Source of the DNA: Myxococcales bacterium
Lineage (GTDB): Bacteria > Myxococcota > Polyangia > Polyangiales > Polyangiaceae
Direction of reading: 5' to 3'
DNA: 6,781 nt
Assembly (NCBI GenBank): GCA_020430865.1
Contig: JAGQIY010001381.1
Span: 1-6,781, forward strand
Both the position numbers and the translations under genes were made by a program. A model generated the notes under the pieces. It made no database searches, was not told the origin of the DNA, and saw nothing but the letters and a program-made list of their open reading frames with translations. Shown here one piece after another: positions 5,072 to 6,781 of this stretch. Every line of letters starts with the position of its first letter. Position 1 is the stretch's first letter.

Positions 5072-6559
5072 ATGACTGGGGGCGACGAGCTGCACGAGGT
5101 CGTGATCGTCGGGGGAGGCTTCTCGGGGATCGCCATGGCGATCCGGCTGCTCCAGGCGGGCTTCGACGACTTCGTGTTGCTCGAACGGGCCAAGGAGCTG
5201 GGAGGTACGTGGCGGGACAATCAGTACCCTGGCGCCGCCTGCGACGTTCCAGCGCACCTGTACTCGCTGTCCTTCGAACCCAAACCTGACTGGTCGAGGG
5301 CCTTCGCCACGGCGCCCGAGATCCAGCGCTACGTGCTCGAAGTCGTGGACCGGCACGGGTTGCGGGCGCGCACTCGGGTCGAGACGCGCGTGAGTGGGCT
5401 CGAGTACCAGGAGGAGACGGGGACCTGGACGATCCGCGCGGAAGGGCCGGCCAGAGAAGAGCAGCTGCGCGCGAGGCTCGTCGTGGTGGCTTGCGGCGGT
5501 CTGAGCAACCCGGCACCCCTCCCGATCGAAGGTACAGCCGGGTTTCAGGGCAAGCTGTTCCATACCGCAGAGTGGGCTCATGATCTCGATCTCGCGGGGA
5601 AGCGGGTCGGCGTGATCGGTACGGGCGCGAGTGCCATCCAGGTCGTGCCGGCCATCGCCGAGCGGGTGGGAGAGCTGAGCGTGTTTCAACGCACGCCGCC
5701 CTGGATCTTCCCGCGCAACGATCGCGAGTTCAGTGAGGCCGAACGGCGCTTCTTCACCGAGCATCCCCGAGCGCGCCGCTGGCTGCGCAGCACGATCTTC
5801 ACGGTCACCGAGTTGATGAGTCTCGGCATGGTGTGGCGCACGCCGTTGACCGGCGTGCTCGAGCGAGTGTGCCACGAGCACCTGGCGCGCCAAGTGCCAG
5901 ATCTCGTGTTGCGGGAGAAGCTGACTCCAGATTACCGACTCGGCTGCAAGCGGATGCTGCTCAGCGACGACTACTATCCAGCGTTGTGCCGAGCTCATGT
6001 CTCGCTGGTCACCGAGCCGATCGCGCGCATATATCCCCGGGGAATCGTGACGCGAGACGTGCGTGGGCGGGAACTCGAGCGGGAGCTGGACGTGATCATC
6101 GCCGCCACGGGTTTCGACGTGCCCGTGGATTCGCCTCCCTTCCCGGTGGTGGGAGCCCAGGGGCGTTCGCTACATCGCGAGTGGGCCGCAGGGGCAGAAG
6201 CCTTCTTCGGCGTCTCCATCGCGGGCTTCCCGAACCTTGCGATGCTCATGGGACCCAACACCGGCCCGGGTCACACCTCGGTGCTGGTGTACACCGAAGC
6301 GGAGATCGAGCGTGTGATCGCCATGTTGCGGCACCTGCGCGCGGAAGGGCTCAAGTGCATGGACGTGCGCCCCGAGGTTCAAGCTCGGTTCAATCGGGGG
6401 GTGCAGCGGCGCATGCGCTACACCAACTGGACGAGCGGATGTCACAGCTGGTACCTCACCCGATCCGGCAAGAACACGTCGCTGTGGCCCGGCTTCGCTG
6501 CGGAGTACGCGCTTCGCGCTCGACGTTTCTCCCCCGCCGACTTCCACTGCGAACGCTGA
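5072..6559 (+). CDS. Flavin-containing monooxygenase, Baeyer-Villiger type
   Basis: This 495-residue cytoplasmic enzyme should use FAD, NADPH and O2 to oxidise a ketone or related substrate (Baeyer-Villiger insertion or N/S-oxidation). The FAD Rossmann motif is GGGFSG (14-19), followed by LERAKELGGTWRDNQYPGAACDVPAHLYS (about 37-65, typical of the class). A Baeyer-Villiger-type fingerprint F-x-G-x-x-x-H-x-x-x-W is at 158-168, with HD in place of the usual P/D tail. The NADPH Rossmann motif GTGASA is at 183-188, ATGFD at 345-349, and the C-terminal GPNTGPGH region matches the family. The ATG at 5072 is chosen because it places the glycine motif at the usual distance from the N-terminus; the frame is open to 4982, but that stretch is not family-like. 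The ribosome binding site is weak. The closest named types are 4-hydroxyacetophenone and cyclohexanone monooxygenases; the substrate cannot be told. It is coupled to the membrane protein gene that follows. Confidence 0.93.
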   Translation: MTGGDELHEVVIVGGGFSGIAMAIRLLQAGFDDFVLLERAKELGGTWRDNQYPGAACDVPAHLYSLSFEPKPDWSRAFATAPEIQRYVLEVVDRHGLRARTRVETRVSGLEYQEETGTWTIRAEGPAREEQLRARLVVVACGGLSNPAPLPIEGTAGFQGKLFHTAEWAHDLDLAGKRVGVIGTGASAIQVVPAIAERVGELSVFQRTPPWIFPRNDREFSEAERRFFTEHPRARRWLRSTIFTVTELMSLGMVWRTPLTGVLERVCHEHLARQVPDLVLREKLTPDYRLGCKRMLLSDDYYPALCRAHVSLVTEPIARIYPRGIVTRDVRGRELERELDVIIAATGFDVPVDSPPFPVVGAQGRSLHREWAAGAEAFFGVSIAGFPNLAMLMGPNTGPGHTSVLVYTEAEIERVIAMLRHLRAEGLKCMDVRPEVQARFNRGVQRRMRYTNWTSGCHSWYLTRSGKNTSLWPGFAAEYALRARRFSPADFHCER

Positions 6560-6560
6560 C

Positions 6561-6781
6561 GTGAGCTTCCTCAGGCCCGAGCCGACACCGTATGAACCGC
6601 TCGAGTGGGTGCGCGAGCCCTTCGAACGCCGTGGACGCATGGTGTGTCAGGCGTGGGCGCTCCAGGGCTACGGTACGCCGCTCGCGGTTTACCTCGTCTA
6701 CGCCGTGAAGGTCGCGCTCTACGTGCTGGGCTGGGCGTTGTTCTGCAGCACCTCGCCGGAGCTCGGTGGGCTCTCGTCGAT
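6561..6781 (+). CDS. Membrane protein resembling DUF3556, 5' part
   Basis: The frame opens with GTG at 6561, one base after the stop of the monooxygenase (6557-6559), and runs off the right edge after 73 codons. The N-terminus reads MSFLRPEPTPYEPLEWVREP, then FERRGRMVCQAWALQGYGTP, then a hydrophobic segment at about 41-62 (LAVYLVYAVKVALYVLGWAL). From memory, this resembles the start of DUF3556 proteins, integral membrane proteins of unknown function with a short polar N-terminus and a GYGTP or GFGTP motif before the first helix. No Shine-Dalgarno precedes the GTG, so translation probably depends on coupling to the monooxygenase. An internal ATG at 6639 would cut off the conserved N-terminus. 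The close spacing implies one transcript and perhaps a shared pathway, for instance on a lipophilic substrate, but that is inference. Confidence 0.7.
   Translation, partial: MSFLRPEPTPYEPLEWVREPFERRGRMVCQAWALQGYGTPLAVYLVYAVKVALYVLGWALFCSTSPELGGLSS

Noticed and set aside
4441..5289. Open frame of 282 codons on the plus strand across the VIT gene and the monooxygenase start
   Set aside because: It overlaps two genes with clear family motifs in other frames and reads as low-complexity Arg/Gly-rich sequence.
5057..5998. Long open frame (313 codons) on the minus strand across the monooxygenase gene
   Set aside because: It is the antisense shadow of a clearly homologous enzyme in G+C-rich DNA; the product is rich in Arg, His and Pro and has no recognisable domain.

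Overview
The window is G+C-rich, densely coded DNA, most likely from a bacterial chromosome. A secreted-type beta-propeller (SBBP repeat) protein, an AraC/OruR-type regulator, a bacteriohemerythrin, a VIT/CCC1 iron transporter and a flavin monooxygenase together suit a large-genome soil or sediment proteobacterium or myxobacterium. That assignment is inference from gene content; there is no rRNA or other phylogenetic marker here. I see no tRNA, insertion sequence, CRISPR array or phage gene.

Layout, left to right. (1) Positions 2-1348, + strand: the 3' part of an SBBP-type beta-propeller gene whose 5' end lies outside the window. (2) Positions 1418-2422, - strand: an AraC-family regulator convergent with it, with a hairpin between them. 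(3) Positions 2423-2903: about 480 bases between divergent genes, with no gene I can call firmly. (4) Positions 2904-3176, + strand: a 90-residue helical protein of unknown function with a perfect Shine-Dalgarno sequence. (5) Positions 3177-3320: a convergent intergenic stretch with short tandem repeats, a hairpin and a degenerate second copy of the 3' end of the next gene. (6) Positions 3321-4950, - strand: three genes in one direction, transcribed as VIT-family iron/manganese transporter, then bacteriohemerythrin, then an 88-residue helical protein. (7) Positions 5072-6781, + strand: a Baeyer-Villiger-type FAD monooxygenase followed one base later by the start of a membrane protein resembling DUF3556, which runs off the right edge.

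How they may work together. The VIT transporter and hemerythrin are both iron-linked and may form a small iron/oxygen-handling group, but gaps of about 140 and 130 bases leave shared transcription unproven. The monooxygenase and membrane protein are almost certainly co-transcribed. The AraC regulator is of a type that often controls small-molecule catabolism or stress genes; its target is not evident here.

No clearly new multi-gene system is visible. The points most worth checking are the duplicated gene end at 3274-3351, the apparent CTG start of the VIT gene, and the unresolved stretch at 2423-2903.
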